DNA from: Echinococcus granulosus
Lineage: Eukaryota; Platyhelminthes; Cestoda; Cyclophyllidea; Taeniidae
Reading direction: 5' to 3'
NCBI RefSeq assembly: GCF_000524195.1
Contig: NW_020170392.1
Span: 904,540-946,265, forward strand
DNA: 41,726 nt
The stretch's first letter is position 1. Each line of letters opens with the position of its first letter. Positions 1 to 9,222 of this stretch are shown here, piece after piece. The notes under the pieces are model-generated. The model made no database searches, was not told the origin of the DNA, and saw nothing but the letters and a program-made list of their open reading frames with translations. The translations under genes were made by a program, and so were the position numbers.

Positions 1-773
1 GTAAATCATCTAGCTACTCACCTTTTTTTACCGCCTTTGTTGAATGGTTTTAATGGCTTTGACGTTATTGTATTAACCGCATAAAGAACTTATTCGAGTT
101 TTTTCGTATTTTTTTGTGAGTATACCTGACATCATTTCGGTTACCTTCAATTTGTTGTAAAATTTAATCTCAGCTGTGCCTCGGAAATGATCTACAAGTG
201 AATTGCTGCTTGGATATATTTTTTGCCTAAATTTGCTTCATAAAAGTAGTGGTATTTGAAAATGGCATGAGTTTTGCAAAATATAATTGGGAATTTGAAA
301 GTCACGAACCTGCGGTTGATTTGGTGATAATAAGCATTAACAAAGACCAAAATGGCCATGTATCGTCAGCATGAGATGTCTGGTCGCTCACTTAAGGCGT
401 CGGCCATTTACTTTCACGCCATCGGCATACTCTTCCGGGGTCATTTGAGGTCTCTTGAGGTTCATAATTCGGCATCCTAAACTACCTTGTTTACGTTCCC
501 ACCTGCTTGTGGTCTGCGTTTCTGTTCCTACTGCGATTCTTATATTTCAAAATAAACACTGATTTCTCCGGCAAGTGTGTTTAGCGAAAGACACAAGAAT
601 CCTATAGTCAAAAACCGGAAGTTTTTACTTTAATTACACTAATGGTATGCTTCCAAAATAACCACATCTTCAGAGAAAGTTATCAGATTTCGCACGAGGA
701 AAATGGGACCTTTTACGCTTGTTGATACAATTCTATCTAATCTTCCCGAGGATAACTGTTTGAACAACTGTAG
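1..773. other. Region upstream of the first visible IMPACT exon; no gene recognised
   Basis: This stretch runs up to the splice acceptor (AG at 772-773) of the first recognisable IMPACT exon, so at least its right part should be intron. I looked on the + strand for the missing upstream IMPACT coding sequence: the RWD domain and the Arg-Lys-Ser/Phe segment that normally precedes the Ala-His start of the IMPACT domain. I found no convincing candidate. A short open stretch around 235-370 (+) carries no recognisable motif. Nothing else is supported here. Confidence 0.5.
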
Positions 774-1016
774 GCGCACTGTTGTGAGGTGGCTTCCCTC
801 CCGGAAGTCTCAGCCTTCATCAGCACCGTTCTGGAGGACCGAAAAGTAGCTGCAGCCTCGCACAACATCACCGCATGGTATCTACAGGCCAAACTGAAAC
901 CCGACTCCCCCAATACCTCTCTCGTCGCTGACTACGATGACGATGGCGAGGCCCAAGCCGGTGGACGACTGCTCCACCTCATTAGCATGTCAGCGAGGGA
1001 GGGTGTTGCTGTCATG
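774..1016 (+). CDS. IMPACT: IMPACT family protein, internal exon (first half of the Impact domain)
   Basis: Eighty-one codons beginning after an acceptor TGTAG at 769-773 and ending at a donor, GTCATG|GTAATC. The frame reads Ala-His-Cys-Cys-Glu-Val, then SAFISTVLEDRKVAAASHNI, followed by a Tyr-Asp-Asp-Asp-Gly-Glu stretch and AGGRLLHLI. These correspond to the family signatures A(T/S)HNI, (D/E)DDGE and AGGRLLHL of the UPF0029/Impact domain. The acceptor at 773 was preferred over the AG at 787-788 because the extra codons supply the Ala-His that opens this domain in relatives. It joins the next exon in phase 0. The preceding exon was not identified. In-frame reading past 1016 enters the intron and should not be counted as protein. 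Confidence 0.9.
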
Positions 1017-1523
1017 GTAATCTCGCATCTACTAGTCCTCATCCACTTTTATTCACCTCCTTTTGCATAAACTGTTGCGACTAATGACCTCGCTGTCCTG
1101 AGTATGCGACACATTCGTTGACTTCAGCGTTAGTAGTGACTTATCCCACTGTACTGTGGGCTTCCACAAGTATCTATTTAGATCATTTGTTCATCCGACC
1201 CTAAGATTGGTCCCACCTTTAAAACCAACTGCTCAGTTTTATCATGGCAACTGAAGCCATCAAGGTTACATTTTTGCGTTAGGTTTTTGAATATGGTTCA
1301 AAAATTTGCATCTCCACCTCATGCGCCTTTTGGTAGCTTATTTTTTTAACAGGGAAGTTAACTGAGTTTTCGGGTCTGAAATTTGAAGTTTCATAACGAG
1401 TACTCATGTACCTTACGTAAATGTGGTTGACTTTCGCAGTCTATTTAATTTCACTAATCCGGTCCGTGCCTAACAGGTTTTGATTTGCTGTCACTGAGCT
1501 ACTGCATTTTGCCCCATCATTAG
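1017..1523 (+). other. Intron of the IMPACT homologue
   Basis: A 507-bp phase-0 intron with donor GTAATC and acceptor CATTAG. It joins Ala-Val-Met to Val-Ser-Arg-Trp-Tyr-Gly-Gly, restoring the conserved V-x-V-x-x-SRWYGG core. No other feature was seen inside it. Confidence 0.85.
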
Positions 1524-1682
1524 GTTTCGAGGTGGTACGGAGGGATACACATTGGACCCGACCGGTTTAAACACATCAACAACGCCGCGAATCAACTGCT
1601 CATACAACAAGGCTTCACTAAAAGTGCTACAAACTCCGGTGACATCCAAACAAAGGCTAGAAAGCGCGGCAAGAAAAACTAA
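1524..1682 (+). CDS. IMPACT: IMPACT family protein, terminal exon (end of the Impact domain and C-terminus)
   Basis: Fifty-two codons plus a TAA stop. It begins VSRWYGGIHIGPDRFKHINN, the most diagnostic motif of the family (SRWYGG..LGPDRFKHINN in relatives). It ends in a basic tail, Lys-Ala-Arg-Lys-Arg-Gly-Lys-Lys-Asn. The acceptor AG is at 1522-1523 and phase 0 matches the previous exon. Charged C-terminal tails occur in other family members and are not predicted to form a separate domain. The length is normal for the end of an IMPACT protein and there is no frameshift or internal stop, so the copy looks functional. Confidence 0.93.
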   Translation, partial: VSRWYGGIHIGPDRFKHINNAANQLLIQQGFTKSATNSGDIQTKARKRGKKN

Positions 1683-2499
1683 CCACTGAATCTTTCATGA
1701 TCCCCCTATCTTGTAAAAATGAACTTTTTTTCAAAGACGATGCATAGGCCGCGTTCGTGTATTTAAGCGGGTACGCAACCTTAAAATAATGCTTGAGTAG
1801 TCATTGTCTTGCCATTTTCAGAAGCACCTCAATATAGCACCAAATGTGCGGTCCAAACTGTTTAGCAGCATCGAGTTCTTGCGTTTCTCAATAATTTAGT
1901 CAGGTGACAGCGATTGGACGTTTTGCGTTGATGCGTCTCTCTAGTACCGCGTCTTTGGATTGGCTTGACGGCCTTCGATGTGAAAGTTTTATCATTGTCA
2001 TCACCTTTAAACACTCAAGGTAATATCGCACATTGACCTCGTGGTTTCGTCTTGTATTGCCTCACTAGAATGGCGTACGTGTATAAGAAAGAACTAGGAC
2101 AGGCAAAGAGAGCTGGAGAGTGAAAACGCTTGTGATCAACGCATGGAAAAATGAAGGAAAAACACTGGGGGAAATGTGTGCGTGTGTGGGCTCATGTAAA
2201 TGACCTCGACAACTGCATGAGGTCAATAAAACAAGTAGTGGTTATGGAAAGAGTGGTTGCAGGGAGAAAGGAGTAGATTGATCGCACCATCATGAGAGGC
2301 TCCTGATCCTCCATCTCGGAGGACGACGGCGGCGGCGTCAGCGGCAACGACCTTCCGAAATGCCCTCTTGCGAAAGGGAGGCAGTGGAACGAAGACAACA
2401 AAAAGGGCTGATCGGTGAAAGAGAAGAGGAAGAGAGACGGCGGAATGACCGAGTAGCGAAAGGAGCAGGAGTGCACGCGTGTGTCGGCGGTGAGAGCAC
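1683..2499. other. Convergent intergenic region (3' UTRs of two genes)
   Basis: This 817-bp interval lies between the TAA of the IMPACT homologue (+) and the TGA of the abLIM-like gene (-). It should hold both 3' UTRs. I saw no canonical AATAAA on either strand positioned convincingly for either gene. The part at about 2360-2470 is purine-rich on the + strand. ORFs read on the minus strand here (about 2192-2513) lie below the abLIM stop in other frames and look like chance frames in the 3' UTR. Confidence 0.6.
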
Positions 2500-2613
2500 T
2501 CAAAACAGGTCAACTCGGCGCTTGAGGTCGTTGCGCTTCCATTCAGGCAGCCGGTAGAATGCCACTCGCGAAAGCTGGAACACTTTCTCGAATTCCGAAT
2601 CCGAAAGATACAT
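2500..2613 (-). CDS. ABLIM: abLIM-like protein, last exon: C-terminal half of the villin headpiece
   Basis: Thirty-seven codons plus TGA (2500-2502). It starts MYLSDSEFEKVFQLSRVAFY and ends with Leu-Pro-Glu-Trp-Lys-Arg-Asn-Asp-Leu-Lys-Arg-Arg-Val-Asp-Leu-Phe-stop. This is the three-helix headpiece subdomain: the two core Phe residues, the 'hydrophobic cap' Trp, the basic Lys-Arg-Arg patch and the terminal Leu-Phe are all present. The acceptor is GCTCCAG|ATG; the ATG is an internal Met, not a start, because the upstream exon joins in phase 0. Role: F-actin binding. Where human villin HP67 has His41, this protein has Tyr (Y-L-S), as in several natural headpieces. Nothing is truncated. Confidence 0.95.
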   Translation of the reverse strand: MYLSDSEFEKVFQLSRVAFYRLPEWKRNDLKRRVDLF

Positions 2614-3188
2614 CTGGAGCAAAATCATTGTCAATTAGAATAATTTGTTTGGTCTGAATATTCGCTTGTGGCGCTACCAATCCGGGATGATGGTGCGATA
2701 GAATTAGTTTTTCTTTGGAGGCCTCTTTCCTGCATAGCCGATTGCGCAGGCCTTTCTGGCTCTGTTCATATCATTTTAATGTTACTACTCCTTCAGCTCT
2801 TCTGCCCATCAATAGTAAAGCTCCTCTCCGATTCATGTAGCTCATAACAGCATTGGTTACTTGAGCACTGCAATCAGTGCTCTGACGAAAAAGTGAAGAG
2901 GATATTTGGTTATCAACTGATTGAGAGTATCGTTACGATTATGCATGTATCATTTACGACACTTAAAGGTTATGTAATTCTCCTAAGTTTATGGAAAGGT
3001 TAAATTATTTCTTTGATGTGTTCAAGTGACCGAAGGGGTGCTCCCTAAAATAACAAATCATCAAACACGGAAATTTCATTGTTAGCTCAGCTCTTCTGGT
3101 ACGAGAAGCATAGGTTAATCTTCTAATGCCCGCTCAATGAAAAAAAAATTAAAAAATCGTAGTTCGCGCTTTGGATTAGAACACATAC
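2614..3188 (-). other. Intron of the abLIM-like gene
   Basis: A 575-bp phase-0 intron splitting the headpiece between its N-terminal and C-terminal subdomains. Minus-strand donor GAG|GTATGT and acceptor TGCTCCAG. No other feature seen. Confidence 0.85.
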
Positions 3189-3260
3189 CTCAAGTCTAGT
3201 ACGATCGATGCCTTTTGGAGGTCGGCCCAAACTCGCCACGAGTTCCTTGTACGGTATCTC
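3189..3260 (-). CDS. ABLIM: abLIM-like protein, exon with the N-terminal half of the villin headpiece
   Basis: Twenty-four codons, phase 0 at both ends. It starts EIPYKELVASLGRPPKGIDR and continues Thr-Arg-Leu-Glu. It matches the headpiece opening (Y-P-Y-E-x-L ... P-x-G-V-D-R-x-R-L-E). The last Glu aligns with villin HP67 Glu39, which forms the buried salt bridge with a Lys of the C-terminal subdomain; that Lys is supplied by the following exon. The acceptor is TTGTTTCAG|GAG and the donor GAG|GTATGT. Its length is a multiple of three, so skipping it would leave the frame intact but destroy half of the headpiece. Confidence 0.95.
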
Positions 3261-3386
3261 CTGAAACAACACATCCTTTCTGTCGGAACTGAGCACGTAG
3301 CGAACATTTTACTCAGCTCTAAATTTGCTAAACTTATCCAGACTCCGTTAGAGTTCGGAGTCAAAAACCACTCGATTTCCACTCAC

Positions 3387-3568
3387 CTTTGCAGGGCTTC
3401 CCTCGTGTTTCGTTGACATGGTGTAAGGAGTGGAGGAAACCACACTGGAGTAGCTCGGCGCAGAGCCCAGCAAACCTGTATCGAAATCCTGGCTGAGATT
3501 TGTGGCCTCGTCATCTACACGATGTCCATTCCTACGAATTGGTGACGTCTGGGACTGAATCGGAGCGT
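3387..3568 (-). CDS. ABLIM: abLIM-like protein, linker exon just before the headpiece
   Basis: A 182-nt exon, phase 1 at its start and phase 0 at its end. It begins (G)AC-Ala-Pro-Ile-Gln-Ser-Gln-Thr-Ser-Pro and contains NGHRVDDEATNLSQDFDTGL and a Ser/Tyr/Thr-rich run, and ends Gly-Ser-Pro-Ala-Lys right before the headpiece. The acceptor is CTGATACAG|AC and the donor AAG|GTGAGT, a near-consensus site. The composition (Ser, Thr, Pro, Asp) suggests a flexible, probably phosphorylated linker, as in this stretch of abLIM proteins. No domain was recognised. The short flanking introns (126 and 78 bp) clearly delimit the exon. Confidence 0.88.
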
Positions 3569-3646
3569 CTGTATCAGTGGAGTTAAAAACAACTTCATAT
3601 GACTATGCACCAATTATTGTAGCGGGTTCATTGGGAGAGCAGTTAC

Positions 3647-3799
3647 CTTCACAAATCTTCCCGTTTGTGTGACCGTTGGCTTGCGAGACATTGAGACGAG
3701 GAGAGGAGAAGCAGTGAGAGCCGGAGATACTGGAGGTCTTTGCTGAGGAGAGAGAAAGCTGACCGGCAGTGTAGCCTGGTCTGAGACCTGTGGAGTTGC
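3647..3799 (-). CDS. ABLIM: abLIM-like protein, Ser-rich linker exon
   Basis: A 153-nt exon, phase 1 at both ends. It reads (x)GC-Asn-Ser-Thr-Gly-Leu-Arg-Pro-Gly-Tyr-Thr-Ala-Gly, followed by a run rich in Ser (QLSLSSAKTSSISGSHCF) and Asn-Val-Ser-Gln-Ala-Asn-Gly-His. The acceptor is GTTGCACTCAG|GC after a pyrimidine-rich tract, and the donor GAAG|GTAACT. Both junctions give intact codons with the neighbouring exons. The region corresponds to the abLIM segment between the coiled/charged motif and the headpiece. Because it is symmetric it could be skipped without a frameshift. No enzymatic or structural domain is visible. Confidence 0.87.
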
Positions 3800-4401
3800 C
3801 TGAGTGCAACGACAACAATAGCAAAGTGGACATTCAACAGTCGGTCAGTGTTGCATGAGCATAGGCAGGTGCGCCAGATGAGACCACTCGGGGGGTAAAT
3901 AACACACGCACACGAATTCATAGTAGATTAGTTATTTACTAGTGGTTAGTAAGTAGTTGATCAGGCTCCATGAGCGAGGTGAGTACTTGAGTCATCAAAT
4001 AGAACGCCGCGGTCTAAAAACCACTTACACCTTACTGCACGATGAAAGCTCTGCGGTGAATCTGCAAAATAGGAGGGAGGTGTGTTGATTGGGATGGATA
4101 TTAATCAGTCTGTACTCCATGCCCCATTGAGGTGATGAAACAGGCGAGCTTGGAGACAGCGGTTTATTTGAAAATGTTAATCCACTCCACTTTTGCCCCT
4201 CAAATCCCCATGCCGCGAGATAAAACAACATTAAAGCAGTGCAAATAGTCAGAGACCCAAACCACAGGTGAAATATTGCCAGCCAATAATATGATTATAC
4301 TAGACTTAACGCAAGACAATGACGAAGGATGAAGTGTGCAGAGGGGAACAGGGCGGGTGAGAAAGGGGGTAGAAGGACATGCGTGGAGGAGGTTGTCTTA
4401 C
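3800..4401 (-). other. Intron of the abLIM-like gene
   Basis: A 602-bp phase-1 intron with donor TCGC|GTAAGA and acceptor CACTCAG on the minus strand. No other supported feature; ORFs crossing 4295-4558 are read-through of the neighbouring exon. Confidence 0.8.
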
Positions 4402-4536
4402 GCGACGCAGTCCCATTCCGACGGTAACGGTGGTGGTCACTGGCAGTCCATACACGATTTCCCAGGTTGACCAGTTCCAACGAGTAGTCCAGACGATGCG
4501 GACTCACCGAGCTTCGCTGGCTCTCTCGCGAGGGTG
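4402..4536 (-). CDS. ABLIM: abLIM-like protein, linker exon
   Basis: A 135-nt exon, phase 1 at both ends. After a split Ser codon it reads PSRESQRSSVSPHRLDYSLE, then LVNLGNRVWTASDHHRYRRN and Gly-Thr-Ala-Ser. All three frames are open for some distance, so the frame was chosen by phase: only this one links both the upstream exon (phase 1, ...SFA) and the downstream exon (phase 1, Asn-Ser-Thr-Gly). The donor is TCGC|GTAAGA; the acceptor GGAAATAG|CA is the weakest part of the call. The joined sequence ...THSFASPSRESQ... resembles the Ala-Ser-Pro-Ser-Arg motif that I associate with insect UNC-115/abLIM homologues; that comparison is from memory. Confidence 0.78.
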
Positions 4537-7500
4537 CTATTTCCACACATACACACATATGGAGGGACTAGTTTACTCTTCTGTACACGAAATCACGCAG
4601 ACCCTTTCCCTGCAATGCGATTCTATCCCCACGTCAATTGTACTTGTTGTCTGTGTTTCCAACCCACCAGCCCTTTCAAACCCCCCGGAACTATTACGGA
4701 GCCACTCTAATTATGTAAACAGGCAATATTGTTCAACTGACCACCCTCCCATCATCCCCAAACAATAACTGAATTCAAGTCATACTTGCTAATTCATATA
4801 GCGCTTTGAATCAATTATGGATTCAATAGTTAGGCATTTTAGCCATAAAGCGGAATAAAATCCTATCTTTGCGTTGCTCTATGGGTACTGTTGTTAATAT
4901 TTCATTCGCGTACGTACTTTATCAGGTTATCCCGCTTCATCTATCACAGTCTGCAACTTTAGCCCCCCAGTCGGCCTGTCGCCGTGATTAAGTTACGGAG
5001 AGATTTCTACTAACCTGAAAATATTTTCACCATGACTTCAAAAAAGAGCTTCCAGTTACCACTTTTAGTAACTCCAGTCTAATATACAGAAAAATGTTAT
5101 GTAAAAGCAGCATTCCTGCAACAAAATTCATGCCTACCGTGCTTCAGAAGCCATGGGTTTCTGAGAGTATGTCCTAGTTATATCATTCTGTTCCCAGTAA
5201 AAGAATGATTCCTTTTAAAGGGGTGTAAATTTACACTCATTTAAAAAAAAATTTACAAGCGGTGAAACTTGCTTGAGGTAATCAGTAAAAGTGAGAAGAT
5301 ATGGTGTCCAGCGCCAAAGAATGCACAGGGGTAAGAAATTTTGCCAAAAAATAAGACCTCTAGTTGTAACTGCGATAGATAATAACAGATTTGATCACTT
5401 TAACTGTTTTGGTCTCTTTTTGTTAATTTATGGAAAGATGCCGCTTTTTTAGCAAAGCATATTATAACACTGGAGTTCGGCTTATTGCTTTACGTTGTAG
5501 GTGCCATCATATAACCTGTGCTCCCAGTCTTCTGGTCCCCGCATTCAAATTTAACGGAGTGGCTTTAAAATTCATAACGCCAATGGGTAACCTGGGCCAA
5601 CAAGATGGGAAATCACTGTAACGCGCTAATTATTTTTGTCCATTTTCTCCATCCCTCCCCCCTTCCACGCATGTAATTTTCTCCGAAGTAAAGAAAAATC
5701 AGTACCCATGTAGTTGAAGAGGCCTCAAATCTATAAGTGGATCACGCAGATAAAGGATCCTATTTCCATCACTTTAATCACTTTTCTGAAGCATCCTACA
5801 GACGTGAGCGCTAGGTGAAATTTGTCCCGAACCTTAGCCAAGAGAGATAGGAGGAATATTAGTCATATTGTGATTAGGCCTTATCGAAGACGGCGAGTCT
5901 TCATTGATCTACGTTTAAAACTAACCGAGTAGCCGAGATGCAACATTTCACCTGGAGAAAAAAAACGAAGCAAGAAGGGAGTGAGAGCCCTCTTCCCCTT
6001 ACCATAACAGCATGCCAGAAAATCTGAACTTTTCGTTCTACAACAAATGTACCGTTCCTCATAGAGGATTCGACTCTACGCAAAAGAGATTACAGGAAGC
6101 TGAGGACGGTTCAATTTGAAAAGGGAGCACATCAAGTCTCTTGACTACCATAAAGTAAGATTCGGAAGAAGTACGTGCTGTTGAGCCTTTTGGAAGAATG
6201 ATGCCGCTCTGTGAAAAACGAGTTTGATTGGTGGGTGAAGCAGGAGGAGGGGGAGGAAATTTAGGGAAGAATTTTCATAACTTCCATTACGAGATTTTAA
6301 AGTTTCCTCAAGATGGTACTTCTCTCGAGTGGCAAATCACCAATTCTAGTAAAGCGGGAAAATTCTTCACAATTTTCAATGAGATCTTTCGGTGATGGGA
6401 AGGTGTTTTCACACTCGACGGTTGTAAGAAATTTGTTACTGGTTTCATTCACTGACAGGGCTTACGTTGGCCTCCAGCAGCAACCTATTCGCCGATTTTC
6501 TGCTTTTTTTTATTTGCATTCACATTCAGTGGTCGTAAGTATGTACATTACAAGCCATGAATGTCATTTTGCGAACAAAAAATGAGGTACTCTATGTTTT
6601 GTACATGTCATCCTCGTAGCCTAGTTAGATCTCTGAATAGTTGTGTCACATTCACCTGTTTTAACAATGCATAGCTTCTTCACGATTCCGATAACTAAAA
6701 TTTCCGTCGCATTTACTTTAACTGATACTCTCAAGGAAGCCTCACCACAACTTCAAACTGTTTGAAAATGGGGAGGGGTTTCCTCAAAAATTAAACTGTA
6801 AGGAATGGATAACGAAAGGTCATTAAATGTGCCGTCTATGTCGATTCTATAAAGCAGTGAACGAAAAAATATGCATCTCAAAGGCTCACGACACAGCTAG
6901 ACTGTAAATCTCAGAATGACTTAATTATTCCGGTCAACAGAGAGGAATTTCAGAAAGGTTTCAGGGCTTTCAGGAAGTAGTGGCGGTGCAAAGTTTAGTA
7001 ATTACGACCAAAGCGTATACTTTACCAAAAATGCCCCAACACTTCCTGTCCAAAAACCATCGGATATCAAACCGGGAGCCGTTGGTATTCCAAACAGTTT
7101 TCCTAGTAATCGAAAGAACAATGATAAGACAACTTTCAATCCGAACATCAGTAGAATAAGTTAGAAGCTGACTTAGTTCATAGACCGTCCATGAAGAGGC
7201 TCAACTGTATGAATAAAAAGGAAGCCACAAAAGGGCGAGACAATGAGGGAGAGAGGGAAAGAGCATACACAAGTAAGTTATATCCAGCAAGCAGTTGTAA
7301 TAATTAATACCAACAACTTTATTGTGCTTGATTAGGGTGGTGCTGCGTGAGATCAGAGTACACATTATTACTTATTCAACAGAGGACCACTAATTAGCAC
7401 AGAGAAGAGAGGGCACTAGAGATAACCGCGCTATCTTGTCTGATTAGTTATTACCGCCTTTTCAGTATTCAGGAGTGCAGGCTTTTTTTGCGTGATTTCA

Positions 7501-9080
7501 CAACTTCCTTTTTATAGACATTATTCGCCTTGAGAAATACTGTTCCACAAAGATGATACGAAGAACACTCAAATCAACTTTACAGGTTCACTGATAAAAA
7601 GACACTCCATGCTGAGAATGTTACATCCGGTAACAAACGCCAACTCCATCCTGTCACACACTGGTGGCCGACACACATGTCGCATTAACCTGGCGTGCGA
7701 CGAAATTACACCCTTTCTATGGGAACGGTGAACACAAGATTTCACGAAAATTTGTAATAAGAAAGTTAAAGCTGATTTGTGCGTGTTTCAATGGAGAATT
7801 CTGTCTGGGTCCTTTGAAGGGTGTCCAGGCAGTAAACGCTTTAGCATTGATGGCAAAGTGAAGCAGAATGTGCCAGGATAAGGCGGTTCAGCCATGCAGG
7901 CAAATCTTTTTGTGATAGGAGTGTTTCTAGGCGTTATTTCGACGTTGCCACAAATGTGTATAAATGTAGCATCAGAGAGTTGTCTCAAAGAGTAAGTATT
8001 TGTCACTCATCGGGTTTGGCTCTTTTCTTTTCCCCTCCCACAGGGAGTTTTGGTCTTACAAACTCACTTCAGGAAGCTTTTGGGTATGTTTTACAGGTGC
8101 GCTACCAATCAGTATAACACCCGGTACCTCATCATTAAAAACTGAAAAGTCTCAAGGATCAAATGATATAGTTTCATTTACTAAACTTGTAAAGCTTCCT
8201 TTTTTCTGACGTGTGTAACGTACATGAACAAAGTGGACAAAAACTACCACCAGATATTATCGAATATCTGTTTTGCATCCACAGAAAATGAGGTTTGGAA
8301 GGTAAGGAAGATGTTTGATTTGAAGAATAGACCTAGTAGGCGCACCTTTACCGAAATGTGTATCCTTTAGCGGCCACTTTACCATCATTTCCGTAAACAC
8401 TGGCTCGCTTTTAGGGGTTTTAGAACAAATTAAACACAGCCAATAGTAACATTTTACTATTTAAACTCATATCAGCTAGAAATGCCTTGTGAACGACCAT
8501 TTATGGCACTGCCTAGTAAAATGAAAGGTTTGGAAGAACTTGGGCGAAGACTTTGGCTTGTGAAGTGCATTCCCGAACTATTTTAACAAGTTCCTTCACC
8601 TTTTCAAAACCAAGACAATATATTCATTCGGTGTTCATGACTGCAGTCCAAAATGACATTTCTTCATAGATTTAGTCGTCGTTACTCTAGTCAATGCCTG
8701 AAATTCCAATTTGATATCCTTGTGCTTTTTTCCGTAGGGAATGGTAGAATGTTGGTGTCTCTAGTTAAACCCCGAACAGCCAGAATTTACGCCAGAAAGA
8801 GCTACGAAAGGATATTCCATTAAGATTCACTTACACGACAAAAGGTTAGTTTTCTCAACCCCTTACGTAATAAACCGATAATCGCCTAAGTGAGGAAGTG
8901 ATAATGAAATATAATTGAAGAGGGACAGAGAAACCCAGTAACCAACTCAAGAACTAAAAATACATCCTAAGTCATTACCAGTGATAAAAAGGGGTAAACA
9001 GCTCTCTGTGAAATGCCACGACTCAAATTAGGGATAGAATTCACCAGTATGAGTGAACAAAAAAAGGGAAGAAAACCTAC
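4537..9080 (-). other. Long intron of the abLIM-like gene (4.5 kb)
   Basis: A phase-1 intron between 4536 and 9081. It contains the right-hand copy region of a dispersed repeat (about 7500-8060, listed separately). Apart from that I see only AT-leaning sequence with short chance ORFs on both strands (for example 5430-5621 and 6313-6585 +), which show no family motif or splice context. Confidence 0.7.
7500..8060 (+). repeat. Dispersed repeat, copy A (inverted relative to 31205-31790)
   Basis: The reverse complement of this segment aligns, by eye and with small indels, to 31205-31790 over more than 500 bp. Shared exact words include GCTTCACTTTGCCAT, TGTGTTCACCGTTC, TAATGCGACATGT and TCGGCCACCAGT, in the same order and similar spacing in both copies. 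The copies have diverged substantially and neither keeps a common ORF, so this looks like an old interspersed element rather than a recent duplication. I saw no terminal repeats, target-site duplication or poly(A) tail that would classify it. Boundaries are approximate. Confidence 0.75.
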
Positions 9081-9222
9081 AGGCGAAGCTGTGAGTGGCG
9101 TAGCGCGTCTTGTAGGGCGGTTCCACCTTGGCATTGGGACTGCGCGAGGCCGAGACAGGATCGAGGAGATGTGCAGTGCGCGTCTTCTTCCGTCGTACTC
9201 GCTCCTCTTCCAACAAGATCGC
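9081..9222 (-). CDS. ABLIM: abLIM-like protein, charged exon with AILLEEE...PPYKTRY
   Basis: A 142-nt exon, phase 0 at its start and phase 1 at its end. It reads AILLEEERVRRKKTRTAHLL, then Asp-Pro-Val-Ser-Ala-Ser-Arg-Ser-Pro-Asn-Ala and KVEPPYKTRYATHSFA. Joined to the previous exon it gives Gly-Gly-Ile-Gly-Arg-Ala-Ile-Leu-Leu-Glu-Glu-Glu, comparable with the vertebrate abLIM segment G-L-G-x-L-I-L-K-E-E-M-E, followed as in abLIM by a Ser-Arg-rich stretch. It is GC-richer than its surroundings, as expected for an exon island. The donor is GCCT|GTAGGT; the acceptor AATTGAAG is weak, so the start may shift by a few codons. Confidence 0.85.

Larger units (their letters stand above)
774..1682 (+). 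other. IMPACT: Gene span: 3' part of an IMPACT (YIH1 family) homologue
   Basis: Two exons (774-1016 and 1524-1682) separated by one 507-bp GT..AG intron join in frame into a 133-residue C-terminal part of an IMPACT protein. Family knowledge: IMPACT/Yih1 proteins have an N-terminal RWD domain that binds GCN1 and a C-terminal ancient domain (UPF0029/Impact). They hold back GCN2 activation and so modulate eIF2-alpha phosphorylation under amino-acid stress, in the cytoplasm. Only the C-terminal domain is seen here. The gene is 5'-truncated by the window or has upstream exons I could not identify. It converges on the abLIM-like gene, whose stop codon is 817 bp further right on the other strand. 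Confidence 0.88.

Noticed and set aside
595..636. Upstream IMPACT exon (frame reading Asn-Pro-Ile-Val-Lys-Asn-Arg-Lys-Phe)
   Set aside because: It faintly recalls the Arg-Lys-Ser/Phe segment before the Impact domain, but there is no usable donor site and the frame stops at once.
2192..2513. Minus-strand ORFs of 96-103 codons overlapping the abLIM end
   Set aside because: They lie mostly downstream of the abLIM stop codon, in other frames, and have no splice logic. They are taken as chance frames in the 3' UTR.
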